Shown piece by piece: positions 26,046-33,246 of a stretch of DNA of 64,000 nucleotides. Numbering within the stretch: position 1 is the first letter of the stretch; each line of letters starts with the position of its first letter. Both the position numbers and the translations under genes were made by a program. Source of the stretch: Closterium sp. NIES-65 (taxonomy: Eukaryota > Streptophyta > Zygnematophyceae > Desmidiales > Closteriaceae); contig CANXME010002536.1 in the NCBI GenBank assembly GCA_948144175.1, forward strand, positions 1 to 64,000, written 5' to 3'. The notes under the pieces were generated by a model. The model saw nothing but the letters and a program-made list of their open reading frames with translations, had not been told where the DNA came from and searched no databases.

Positions 26046-26990
26046 GCTGCACCACTCACCTGCTCTGCTGCACCACTCACCTGCTCTGCTGCACCACTCA
26101 CCTGCTCTGCTGCACCACTCACCTGCTCTGCTGCACCACTCACCTGCTCTGCTGCACCACTCACCTGCTCTGCCGCACCACTCACCTGCTCTGCTGCACC
26201 ACTCACCTGCTCTGCTGCACCACTCACCTGCTCTGCTGCACCACTCACCTGCTCTGCCGCACCACTCACCTGCTCTGCCGCACCACTCACCTGCTCTGCC
26301 GCACCACTCACCTGCTCTGCCGCACCACTCACCTGCTCTGCCGCACCACTCACCTGCTCTGCTGCACCACTCACCTGCTCTGCCGCACCACTCACCTGCT
26401 CTGCCGCACCACTCACCTGCTCTGCCGCACCACTCACCTGCTCTGCCGCACCACTCACCTGCTCTGCTGCACCACTCACCTGCTCTGCTGCACCACTCAC
26501 CTGCTCTGCCGCACCACTCACCTGCTCTGCCGCACCACTCACCTGCTCTGCTGCACCACTCACCTGCTCTGCCGCACCACTCACCTGCTCTGCTGCACCA
26601 CTCACCTGCTCTGCCGCACCACGCACCTGCTCTGCCGCACCACTCACCTGCTCTGCCGCACCACTCACCGACTCTGCCGCACCACTCACCTGCTCTGCCG
26701 CACCACTCACCTGCTCTGCCGCACCACTCACCTGCTCTGCCGCACCACTCACCTGCTCTGCCGCACCACTCACCTGCTCTGCCGCACCACTCACCTGCTC
26801 TGCCGCACCACTCACCTGCTCTGCCGCACCACTCACCTGCTCTGCTACACCACTCACCTGCTCTGCCGCACCACTCACCTGCTCTGCCGCACCACTCACC
26901 TGCTCTGCCGCATCACTCACCTGCTCTGCCGCACCACTCACCTGCTCTGCCGCACCACTCACCTGCTCTGCTGCACCACTCACCTGCTCT

Positions 26991-27290
26991 CGGGCATCTC
27001 TGCACCCCCTAAACCTCCTTAACAACTGAGGCTCAACACCCTTTCTCTTCCTTGCACCTCCATCACTCCCTCTATGTCGCTCGCTGCCCTTCGTGTCTCT
27101 CTCTTTTTATCCCAGCCCAATGGTGGAAGTGAAGCTTGTCCCGGTCAGCATCCAACCAATCAATCTGTTGGCGTAACCACGGTGCTGAATGGCGAAAATC
27201 GGTCACACTTGACGATCAGTCGAGCAAGAGCGATTGTCCCCGGCGAGACGATATCAACGGCTCTCTTTGCGCGGGCAAAGAAAAAGGTCG
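26991..27290. other. Spacer 1, array-proximal end
   Basis: A unique-looking 300-bp stretch follows the last satellite unit. It contains single CCAAT-type elements (GCCCAATGG near 27116 and AACCAATCAATC near 27153) and a short T-rich run. These could belong to a promoter, but no transcription start can be assigned. No convincing gene is seen. Confidence 0.5.
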
Positions 27291-27450
27291 CTCGTACGAG
27301 TGCGTACGCGTTGGTGCATGTACGGTTATGTACATATGCGTCGCGTACGAGTGTGTACGGTAGGTAGACGCACTACGTGCATGAAGGCATACGTACGCAT
27401 GCATACGTATGTCTACGCGCGTCTAGGTTAAATAGGTCATGCATATACGC
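27290..27450. other. Alternating purine-pyrimidine, palindrome-rich stretch
   Basis: The stretch is dense in TACG, GTAC, TGCA and CATACGTA words. Around 27388-27411 two 12-base arms form an inverted repeat with one mismatch. Such sequence can form cruciforms or Z-DNA. The other three spacers carry the same stretch with one extra arm mismatch (ACGGATGC instead of ACGCATGC) plus about 25 bp (AGGTACCAGACATGC and neighbours) missing here. Confidence 0.55.
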
Positions 27451-27610
27451 ATGCAGATGCGCACGTTCCTTAATATTCAGCTCATTATTCCAGAGCTAAT
27501 TTGTCATTGATTTGTTGACCTACATGCATAAGCTCCAGATTACACAAACATATTTGTCAACTTACATGTGCAGCTTGTAAATCAGCAAAATCTGTTCTGT
27601 TTACTGCCAT
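27450..27610. other. AT-rich stretch with an imperfect direct repeat
   Basis: A markedly AT-rich island lies within GC-rich surroundings. Two imperfect copies of a roughly 24-bp segment (TTGACCTACATGCATAAGCT near 27516 and GTCAACTTACATGTGCAGCT near 27556) lie about 40 bp apart. No gene is seen. It could be regulatory or structural, but the sequence does not show which. Confidence 0.45.
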
Positions 27611-27941
27611 GTGGAAAGCTGTAGTTTTGCAAGATACTGTTTTGCTGTTCTCGTTTTGGGCACAGCTGACGAGCGAAACCTATTCGCGCTGCGAATTTGT
27701 CACTGTAAATGCTGGCACATTCACTTTGGGTCGCGCTCGCTGTATCGGAGTGTCGGACTGCATATACGCAGGGCACCCAAACCGACTTTCCGACTTTGTC
27801 ACTGCGCTGCGGACGTAGCACTGTGCAGAACGCTACTTCAGTACATCCACTTTGCACCACGAACCCACGTTCGTTCAGGGGGACCAAGCAAGCCAGAAAG
27901 TGCACGAAACGTGATGTGAGTGGGCTGGGCTCACAATCGCT

Positions 27942-28232
27942 CACCTAACTCCCACTCCCGTTTTTCAGACCTCGATTCTTATCATCCGCCACTCTATCTC
28001 AACTCAACATCCGAGCCTCTCTTCTAGATCGCCCTCCGCCATGGGGCATGGCATCACCATTTCGTAAGCCTGCTTTCTTAGTCGCAGTCACGCTATCGTA
28101 GTTTCGTTTTTCGTGATTTCGTTTGCTATTTTTTTTTTTTCCAGATCTCGTTTCAATCTCAAGCCATTCTACTCAAGAGCGCAGCCTCTCTTTTGGATCG
28201 CCATCCGCCATGGGCCATGGCATTAGTATTTC
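27942..28232 (+). other. Tandemly duplicated 5'-exon-like segment (MGHGITI / MGHGISI)
   Basis: Two copies about 169 bp apart each contain a pyrimidine-rich acceptor (TTTTTCAG ending near 27968; TTTTTTTTTTTCCAG ending at 28144), a roughly 65-70-bp leader, a GCCATGG start context and a 23-nt coding start ending TTTC|GTAAGC. The ATGs are at 28041 (MGHGITI) and 28210 (MGHGISI), with donors at 28064 and 28233. The first donor and the second acceptor define an 81-bp intron. Splicing them together gives a short frame that stops within the second copy, so the copies may be alternative first exons. Glycine 2 with Ser/Thr 6 recalls a myristoylation site, but His3 is disfavoured. No family is recognised. 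Confidence 0.45.
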
Positions 28233-28701
28233 GTAAGCCCGCTTTCTTACTCACGCTATCTTCAGTCTTGTTTCCAGTAATTTCGTTTTCTTCGTAGATT
28301 CCCTCTTCTTAGCTCCGTTTGTTCCGATTTCTGCTTGTCCGTGTTCGTGCTGACGTGTGCATGGTCATGGCAGGCACGCTGCAGCCAGCACAAGCTCGTC
28401 ATCTGCCGTTCCAGGAGCCAGCAGCAATGCGGCATTCCACATCCAAAATCTGCCACCAAACATGGCGATTTCCGTTTAGCTCCGCTTCAGGGCGCCGATG
28501 CCACGCCGCTGTCATGCCAATTGCCATGCCGCTGACACGCCAACGACAACGACGGCGCTGCTCATGGCGCTCTGGGGAACGTTGAGACATCCAGGCCACC
28601 CTCTCCCCTCCCCTTTCTGCCAGGTACCAGTGCAGCGCTTGCCCATTTGAGCATGTCTCACCCACCCCCTCCCCTCTTTCCCCACTTCCCCCCTTCTGCC
28701 A

Positions 28702-28834
28702 GGTGCCTTCCCATGCCCTGCATGGTGCCTTCTCATGCCCTGCCCGGTAAATTCTCATGCCCTGCATGGTGCCTTGGCATGCCCTGCCAGGTGCATTCGC
28801 ATTCCCTGCATGGTGCCTTCTCATTTCCTGCCAG
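28702..28834. repeat. Imperfect 22-24-bp repeats (GGTGCCTTCTCATGCCCTGC)
   Basis: Five to six degenerate copies of a GTGCCTTCTCATGCCCTGC-like word run up to the donor at 28835. Related clusters lie at 30482-30560 and 30912-31040. Confidence 0.7.
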
Positions 28835-28940
28835 GTAAGGGGGTAAGGGGGTTTAGGGTGCTCCCCCCGCTCACTTGCCCTGCTCCCCCCGCTCACTTGC
28901 TCTGCTCCCCCACCCCAACTCCTCCCCTCCCCTTGCGCAG
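28835..28940 (+). other. Intron-like segment holding a satellite-like 22-bp dimer
   Basis: A 106-bp segment begins CCAG|GTAAGG and ends CTTGCGCAG before module E1, so it fits a GT-AG intron. In spacers 2 and 4 the donor reads GTACGG. Inside it, 28869-28890 and 28891-28912 are two copies of a 22-bp unit containing GCTCACTTGCTCTGCTCC. This differs from the satellite at about four positions and reads AEQVSGG on the minus strand, close to the satellite's GAAEQVS. Confidence 0.55.
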
Positions 28941-29128
28941 GTGCCAGTTTCTCCTGTCGCCAAGATGAAGATACTTTGCACAGGGAGCAGATGCGTTGCC
29001 AGCTGCTTGTGTGGCCGTCCCTGTTCATCCATGCGCGGGACATGAGAGAGAACAAGGGAGAGAAACAGAAGCAGGAGGAGGGAGCGCAGCGCCATGCCAT
29101 GCCGCATGGCCCACCAAACCAGCCCCAG
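28941..29128 (+). other. Exon-like module E1
   Basis: A 188-bp segment lies between an AG acceptor (28940) and a GTGCGT donor (29129). One frame, starting at the third base, is open throughout. It reads ASFSCRQDEDTLHREQMRCQ, then a short hydrophobic patch (LLVWPSLFIHA), then a highly charged tail (RDMRENKGEKQKQEEGAQ). It is paralogous to E2 and, more distantly, to two modules in the 173-codon ORF. I do not recognise the family. E1 and E2 differ in five codons, four of them amino-acid changing, which does not suggest strong purifying selection. It may be a real exon, a duplicated remnant, or part of a repeat. Confidence 0.45.
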
Positions 29129-30270
29129 GTGCGTTGTGAGTCATTTGACCAATCCCCTCCTCTGTCCCCTTTGTTTTGAGTCATTTGACCAATCCCCTCC
29201 TCTCTCCTCTTTGTTTTGAGTCATTTGACCAATCCCCTCCTCTCTCCCCTCTGTTTTGAGTCATTTGACCAATCCCCTCCTCTCTCCTCTTTGTTTTGAG
29301 TCATTTGACCAATCCCCTCCTCTCTTCCCCCTGTTTTGAGTCATTTGACCAATCCCCTACTCTCTCCCCTCTGTTTTGAGTCATTTGACCAATCCCCTCC
29401 TCTCCCCTCTTTGTTTTGAGTCATTTGACCAATCCCCTCCTCTCTTCCCCCTGTTTTGAGTCATTTGACCAATCCCCTACTCTCTTCCCTCTGTTTTGAG
29501 TCATTTGACCAATCCCCTCATCTCTCCTATTCGTTTTGAGTCATTTAACCAATTCCCTCCTCTCTCCTCCTTGTTTCGAGTCATTTCACCAATTCCCTCC
29601 TCTCTCTCCTCTTTGTTTTGAGTCATTTGACCAATCCCCTCCTCTCTCCCCTCAGTTTTGAGTCATTTCACCAATCCCCTCCTCTCTCCTCTCTGTTTTG
29701 AGTCATTTGACCAATCCCCTCCTCTCTCCTATTTGTTTTGAGTCATTTGTCCAATCCCCTCCTCTCTCCTATTTGTTTTGAGTCATTTGACCAATCCCCT
29801 CCTCTCTCTCTGTTTTGAGTCATTTCACCTATCCCCTCCTCTCTCCTCTTTGTTTCGACTCATTTGACCAATCCCCTCCTCTCTCCCCTCAGTTTTGAGT
29901 CTTTTCACCAATCCCCTCCTCTCTCCTCTTTGTTTTGAGTCATTTGACCAATCCCCTCGTCTCTCCCCTCTGTTTTGAATCATTTGACCAATCCCCTCCT
30001 ATCTCCCCTCTGTTCTGAGTCATTTGACCAATCCCCTCTTCTCTCCCCTCTGTTTTGAGCCATTTGACCAATCCCCTCCTCTCTCTCTGTTTTGAGTCAT
30101 TTCACCTATCCCCTCCTCTCTCCTCTTTGTTTCGACTCATTTGACCAATCCCCTCCTCTCTCCCCTCAGTTTTGAGTCTTTTCACCAATCCCCTCCTCTC
30201 TCCTCTTTGTTTTGAGTCATTTGACCAATCCCCTCCTCTCTCCCCTCTGTTTCGAGTCATTTGACCAATG
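29129..30270. repeat. 40-bp minisatellite carrying TGAGTCA / TTGACC / CCAAT motifs
   Basis: I count 29 units, mostly 40 bp (a few 36-42). Each is built of GTTTTGAGTCATTTGACC, then AATCCCCTCC and a CT-rich tail. Most units hold TGAGTCA (the AP-1/GCN4-type bZIP consensus), TTTGACC (W-box-like) and CCAAT. A seven-unit stretch recurs with a 278-bp offset (29816 versus 30094). The element starts directly at the donor-like GTGCGTTGTGAGTC after E1. No gene lies inside it. Confidence 0.9.
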
Positions 30271-30295
30271 CCTCATCTCCCCTCCCCTCCCCTCT

Positions 30296-30334
30296 CCTCC
30301 CTCCCTCCCTCCCTCCCTCCCTCCCTCCCTCCCC
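30296..30334. repeat. (CCCT)n tract, G4-capable on the minus strand
   Basis: A 39-bp pure tetranucleotide run. Its complement (GGGA)n offers about nine GGG runs, an ideal quadruplex pattern. It also serves as a pyrimidine tract before the GTGTTTCAG acceptor at 30343. Spacer 4 has one unit fewer. Confidence 0.85.
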
Positions 30335-30343
30335 GTGTTTCAG

Positions 30344-30407
30344 CAGCTGCCAGCGGGGCGTGACAGTGCAGCACGGGGTGGGGCAAGCTGACGCGCACGC
30401 CCACGTG
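30344..30407 (+). other. 64-bp exon-like segment with strong splice signals
   Basis: This segment is bounded by a long pyrimidine tract plus GTGTTTCAG upstream and GTG|GTAAGA downstream. One frame reads through it and contains SCQRGVTVQHGVGQ. No family is recognised. It is identical in spacers 2 and 4 and missing from spacer 3. The downstream sequence (30408-30480) remains open in that frame for only about 18 codons. Confidence 0.4.
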
Positions 30408-30479
30408 GTAAGAGTGAACCAGAACGATGCATTGATGTATGAACACAAAAGCAAAACAATGTACTAGGGCACATAAAAA

Positions 30480-30795
30480 TCATGTGCCTTCTCATTCCCT
30501 CAAGGTGCCTTGCCGTTCCCTGCATGATGCCTTCTCATTCCTTGCATGATGCCATTTTCCTCCCCTTTCCAGCAGGTGCCAGTGCAAGGCATAATGTTTT
30601 GAGGTGTCACACTCAACACCTCCCCTCTGTCCTCCCGTTTCCAGCAGGTGCCAGTGTAGCGCATGTTGATTGAAGAGGTCTCACTCACCCCGTCCCCTCT
30701 TTCCATCCCAATATTTCCTGTTTGTTTGTTTGTCTGTTTCAGTTTGTTTTGCTTGCTTGTTTGTTGTTCCTGTGTGCATTCTTTGCTCAAGGGGA
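30480..30795. other. Degenerate module fragments between minisatellite and block P2
   Basis: Two copies of a TTCCAGCAGGTGCCAGTG acceptor-like word (near 30567 and 30640) are each followed by a short GTCTCACTCACC or GTGTCACACTC segment related to those in P1 and P2. A (TTTG)n run near 30718-30735 is one unit longer in spacers 2 and 4. No convincing gene is seen. Confidence 0.5.
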
Positions 30796-31334
30796 GACGT
30801 CCAAGCCACCCTCTCCCCTCCCCTTTCTGCCAGCTGCCAGTGCAGCGCCTGCCCATTTGAGCTTGTCTCACCCACCCCCTCCCCTCTTTTCCCACTTTAC
30901 CCCTTCTGCCAGGTGCCTTCTCATGCCCTGCAAGGTGCCTTCGCATGTTGCACGGTGCCTTCACATGCCCTGCATGGTGCCTGTTCATGCCCTGGCTGGT
31001 GGGTTGCATTCCCTGCATGGTGACTTTCATTTCCTGCCAGGTAAGGGGGTAAGGGGGTTTAGGGTGCTCCCCCCGCTCACTTGCCCTGCTCCCCCCGCTC
31101 ACTTGCTCTGCTCCCCCACCCCAACTCCTCCCCTCCCCTTGCGCAGGTGCCAGTTTCTCCTGTCGCCAAGATGAAGATACTTTGCACAGGGAGCAGATGC
31201 GTTGCCAGCTGCTTGTGCGGCCGTCCCTCATCATCCATGCGCGGGACATGAGAGAGAACAAGGGAGAGAAACAGAAGCAGGAGGAGGGAGCGCAGCGCCA
31301 TGCCATGCTGCATGGCCCACCAAACCGGCCCCAG
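30795..31334 (+). repeat. Paralogous block P2
   Basis: Second copy of block P1. It has the same order of elements: GCCAGTGCAGCGC acceptor region, short GGTGCCTTC repeats, a GTAAGG donor at 31041, the satellite-like 22-bp dimer at 31075-31118, a TTGCGCAG acceptor, and module E2. Confidence 0.8.
31147..31334 (+). other. Exon-like module E2
   Basis: This 188-bp paralogue of E1 has the same frame open. It differs by five nucleotides in five codons: Trp to Arg, one silent Leu change, Phe to Ile, Pro to Leu and Gln to Arg. The charged tail RDMRENKGEKQKQEEGAQ is unchanged. The donor GTGCGT follows at 31335 and leads into a short segment of CACACC words instead of the 40-bp minisatellite. Confidence 0.45.
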
Positions 31335-31602
31335 GTGCGTTGTGAGTCGCCCCAGAGCATGCACTGCACACCTTGCCATATCCCTCACACCTGCCATCCC
31401 ACCATGCCCTCACACCTCCTGCCATCCCCTCACTTGCCCTGCTCCCCCCGCTCACTTGCTCCGCTTCCCCTCTCCCCCACCCCAACTCCCCCCCTCCCCT
31501 TGCGCAGGTGCCAGCTTCCCTCCTGTCGCCAAGACGAAGACACTTGGCTTGCAATGTGTAGAGTGGTAGGGATTGATGAATCTGATTACGTTAGGAACAT
31601 AA
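31335..31602 (+). other. Intron-like segment with a truncated third block copy (P3)
   Basis: After the E2 donor the sequence again holds the CACTTGCCCTGCTCC and CTCACTTGCTCCGCTT pair (31429-31475) and a TTGCGCAG acceptor (31507). The start of a third E module follows (GTGCCAGCTTCCC), whose frame is shifted by an inserted base and stops at 31567. It is a decayed paralogue. Confidence 0.55.
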
Positions 31603-32124
31603 ATGTATGAGCCTGTTATTATATGTGCAGGGGGATGGGGGGAGTGCAGGTTTGGTTTGGGCCAGGTTTGGGATATGAAAGAGTGGCAGAAACGGAAACA
31701 GGGAGTAGATGTGTTGCCACCTGCTTGTGTTCAGCCATGCGCAGGGCAGGACATGAGGGAGAAGAAGAGAGAGAAACAGACGCACAAGGAGGGAGCGCAT
31801 GTGCCATTTTCTTCTGTCTACAACACGAGGCTATTTGCTACGACGCGTAGAGTGATAGATGACTTAGCGAATATGAATGTATGTGCTTGTTCTTATATAC
31901 GCAGGCGGGCAGAGAAAGGGGGGAGGGGTGAGGGAAAAGGGAGGGGAGTGGGGAGCAGAAGCAGAACAGAAGAGGGAGTGGTGGATGAGCTCCTGGCTCT
32001 CTGTGCTGTGCGCCCCTCCCTGGTTGGCCATGCCATGCCATGCCATGCCATGCCATGCCATGCCATGCCCGGGAGGGATATGATAGATAGGAAGCACAAA
32101 GTAGAAGCAGAAGCAGGAATGTGA
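31603..32124 (+). CDS. 173-codon ORF of two E-like modules, unknown function
   Basis: This is the longest ATG-initiated frame outside satellite DNA. It begins MYEPVIICAGGWGECR. Residues about 35-67 (VDVLPPACVQP, then DMREKKREKQTHKEGA) and about 125-172 (VDELLALCAVRPSLVG, then GRDMIDRKHKVEAEAG) both resemble modules E1/E2, so the ORF is two tandem, diverged modules. Both are preceded by related acceptor-like words (TTATTATATGTGCAG near 31630 and TTCTTATATACGCAG near 31906), so it may really be two exons plus introns. A (CCATG)n run adds an AMPCH repeat near the end. It is unchanged in spacers 2 and 3 but truncated in spacer 4. No known family or signal peptide is seen. It may be non-coding. 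Confidence 0.25.
   Translation: MYEPVIICAGGWGECRFGLGQVWDMKEWQKRKQGVDVLPPACVQPCAGQDMREKKREKQTHKEGAHVPFSSVYNTRLFATTRRVIDDLANMNVCACSYIRRRAEKGGRGEGKGRGVGSRSRTEEGVVDELLALCAVRPSLVGHAMPCHAMPCHAMPGRDMIDRKHKVEAEAGM
32027..32069. repeat. (CCATG)n pentanucleotide tract
   Basis: About eight units of GCCAT within the 173-codon frame, read as AMPCHAMPCH. Spacer 4 keeps only about three units, so the length varies between copies. Confidence 0.85.
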
Positions 32125-32180
32125 TATGACAGGGAGCAGATATGCATGGGCCATGCCCAGGGATGTCCAGGGCGGTTCGA

Positions 32181-32279
32181 GGGGGGCTGTGAGGGGCTGT
32201 GAGGAGAATTGGGGGGTAGGGGGGCCTTAGGGGGGCCTTGGGGGGGCTGTGGGGGGTTTTTTTCAGGATTTTAGGGGGG
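32181..32279 (+). other. G-run cluster (G-quadruplex-prone)
   Basis: About ten runs of four to seven G lie within 100 bp, for example AATTGGGGGGTAGGGGGG and CCTTGGGGGGGCTGTGGGG. This fits the four-run quadruplex pattern many times over on the plus strand. No gene is seen. Confidence 0.75.
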
Positions 32280-32289
32280 TTTTCCCCTC

Positions 32290-32623
32290 TCTTGTACCCC
32301 ATCTCTGCTTATCAATCAATCACAAACAAGCTTTCTGCCATCACCCTTCCGATTACGCTCATGTTGTCGCCTTGCCACCTGAGGGAGGGGGATCCAGATG
32401 ATCCAGGTGGTCCGGGGCCGTCCTCCTGAAATACGTATGTCAAGATGTTGACCAGAGTGGGAGCCAGGGCAGTGTATGTAAGGGATGGTGTATGTAGGGG
32501 TGGGCAGGGCAGGTGCAAACGTAGGGGATAATGAGTGACAGAAACTGAAGGGAGAGTTAAAATTGAATCAAAGAGGGGGATAAAGAAGAAAACTGGCACA
32601 AGTTCACTACAGGTAGGCAGAAT
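32290..32623. other. Spacer segment without a recognisable gene
   Basis: About 330 bp of mixed sequence. It is open on the minus strand for 152 codons from 32770, but that frame ends within the 22-bp minisatellite and starts at a non-ATG codon, so I treat it as incidental. No RNA gene or clear signal is seen. Confidence 0.5.
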
Positions 32624-32718
32624 AAGTGACCAGCACAGGGGGGTAAAGTGACAAGGGCAGGGGGGTGAAGTGACAAGGGCAGGGGGGTGAAGTGACAAGG
32701 GCAGGGGGGTGAAGTGAT
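32624..32718. repeat. 22-bp minisatellite, about four units
   Basis: Units contain AAGTGACAAGGGCAGGGGGG. Spacers 1-3 have four units plus a partial one; spacer 4 has nine. Confidence 0.9.
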
Positions 32719-32809
32719 GAGACGTGCTTTCCAAGGTCAAAACAAGGGCCCATTGCTGACCTACTAACACTCACCGACACGGCATGCCTCATGCGCCGAC
32801 CTGTTGTGT

Positions 32810-33246
32810 GAAACCTGCCCCATCCTCACACCACACATCAAATCAAGCACTAGACCAGCACCCCCATGCCCTCTCACACACCTCCTCTGCAGCAGGGCTA
32901 CTGGCGTCACTACCCACCAGCACCACAAGCAGCATGTTCAGGAGTCATCTCAAACCACACCTCAACACCAGACCAACACCCTCATGACCTGTCACCTCAC
33001 TCACTTCCCCTGCTGCACGGCTGCTGGCGTCACTCCCCACCACCAGCACCAGCACCAGCAACAGCAGCAGCACCATATCCAAGCACATGTGAGTGATTCG
33101 ACTCAAAGCACACCTCGACCACCACACTGGCACGCCCCATGCCCTGTCACCTCACCCATGTGCTCTACAGCAGGGCTACTGGCGTCACGCCCCACCACCA
33201 GCACCAGGCTATCAGCAGCGAGTCCAGCACCCACACACCCCGTGCC
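32810..33246. repeat. Three related modules preceding array 2
   Basis: Three diverged copies of a roughly 110-140-bp module lie at about 32837-32942, 32949-33075 and 33105-33246. Each contains a GCTACTGGCGTCAC or GCTGCTGGCGTCAC core. On the minus strand each reads in one shared frame as VGSDASSPAAEEV, VGSDASSRAAGEVSE and VGRDASSPAVEHMGE. The part of each module equivalent to AAEEVSE is similar in DNA and frame to the satellite unit read as GAAEQVS. Positions 32998-33018 in the middle module match a satellite unit at 18 of 21 bases. The third module leads straight into the array. Confidence 0.7.

Larger units (their letters stand above)
773..26990. repeat. Satellite array 1: 26.2 kb of a 21-bp tandem repeat
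   Basis: About 1,250 head-to-tail units of 21 bp. Each contains CACTCACCTGCTCT followed by GC[C/T]GCAC. The unit is about 62% GC with strong strand asymmetry: ten C and three G on the plus strand. Because 21 is a multiple of three and the unit lacks stops in all three plus frames and two minus frames, it reads as the heptapeptides AAPLTCS, HHSPALL/P and TTHLLCC/R on plus, and GAAEQVS and CSRAGEW on minus. These are products of the repeat, not evidence of a protein. The last minus frame has TGA in every unit. Rare marker variants show higher-order duplication within the array. The array ends where the last unit runs into CGGGCATCTC at 26991. Confidence 0.97.
28585..29128 (+). repeat. Paralogous block P1 (spacer-internal duplication)
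   Basis: This about 545-bp block is repeated at 30795-31334, offset about 2.2 kb. It contains CTGCCAG-type acceptors, a cluster of short imperfect repeats, an intron-like segment and exon-like module E1. The similarity runs through both the intron-like and exon-like parts, so it is a genomic duplication. Confidence 0.8.

Noticed and set aside
27004-27016. Telomere-like CCCTAAA after each array and TTTAGGG near 28853
   Set aside because: Each is a single heptamer, not a tandem run, so chance or coincidence with G-rich sequence is the simpler reading.
27582-27944. Minus-strand 120-codon frame in each spacer
   Set aside because: Starts at GTG, has no homology I recognise, overlaps the AT-rich stretch and is altered at its end in spacer 3 by a one-base change. 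Most likely incidental.
28041-28063. N-myristoylation signal in MGHGITIS
   Set aside because: Glycine 2 and Thr/Ser 6 fit, but histidine at position 3 is excluded in the usual pattern, and the exon itself is unproven.
28399-29184. Minus-strand frames of 261-289 codons across blocks P1 and P2
   Set aside because: They run antisense through intron-like, short-repeat and exon-like segments and only partly overlap anything conserved. They look like shadows of GC-rich DNA.
26991-33246. Ribosomal DNA intergenic spacer
   Set aside because: Nested subrepeats recall rDNA spacers, but no 18S, 5.8S, 25S/28S or 5S sequence is visible in any of the four spacers.
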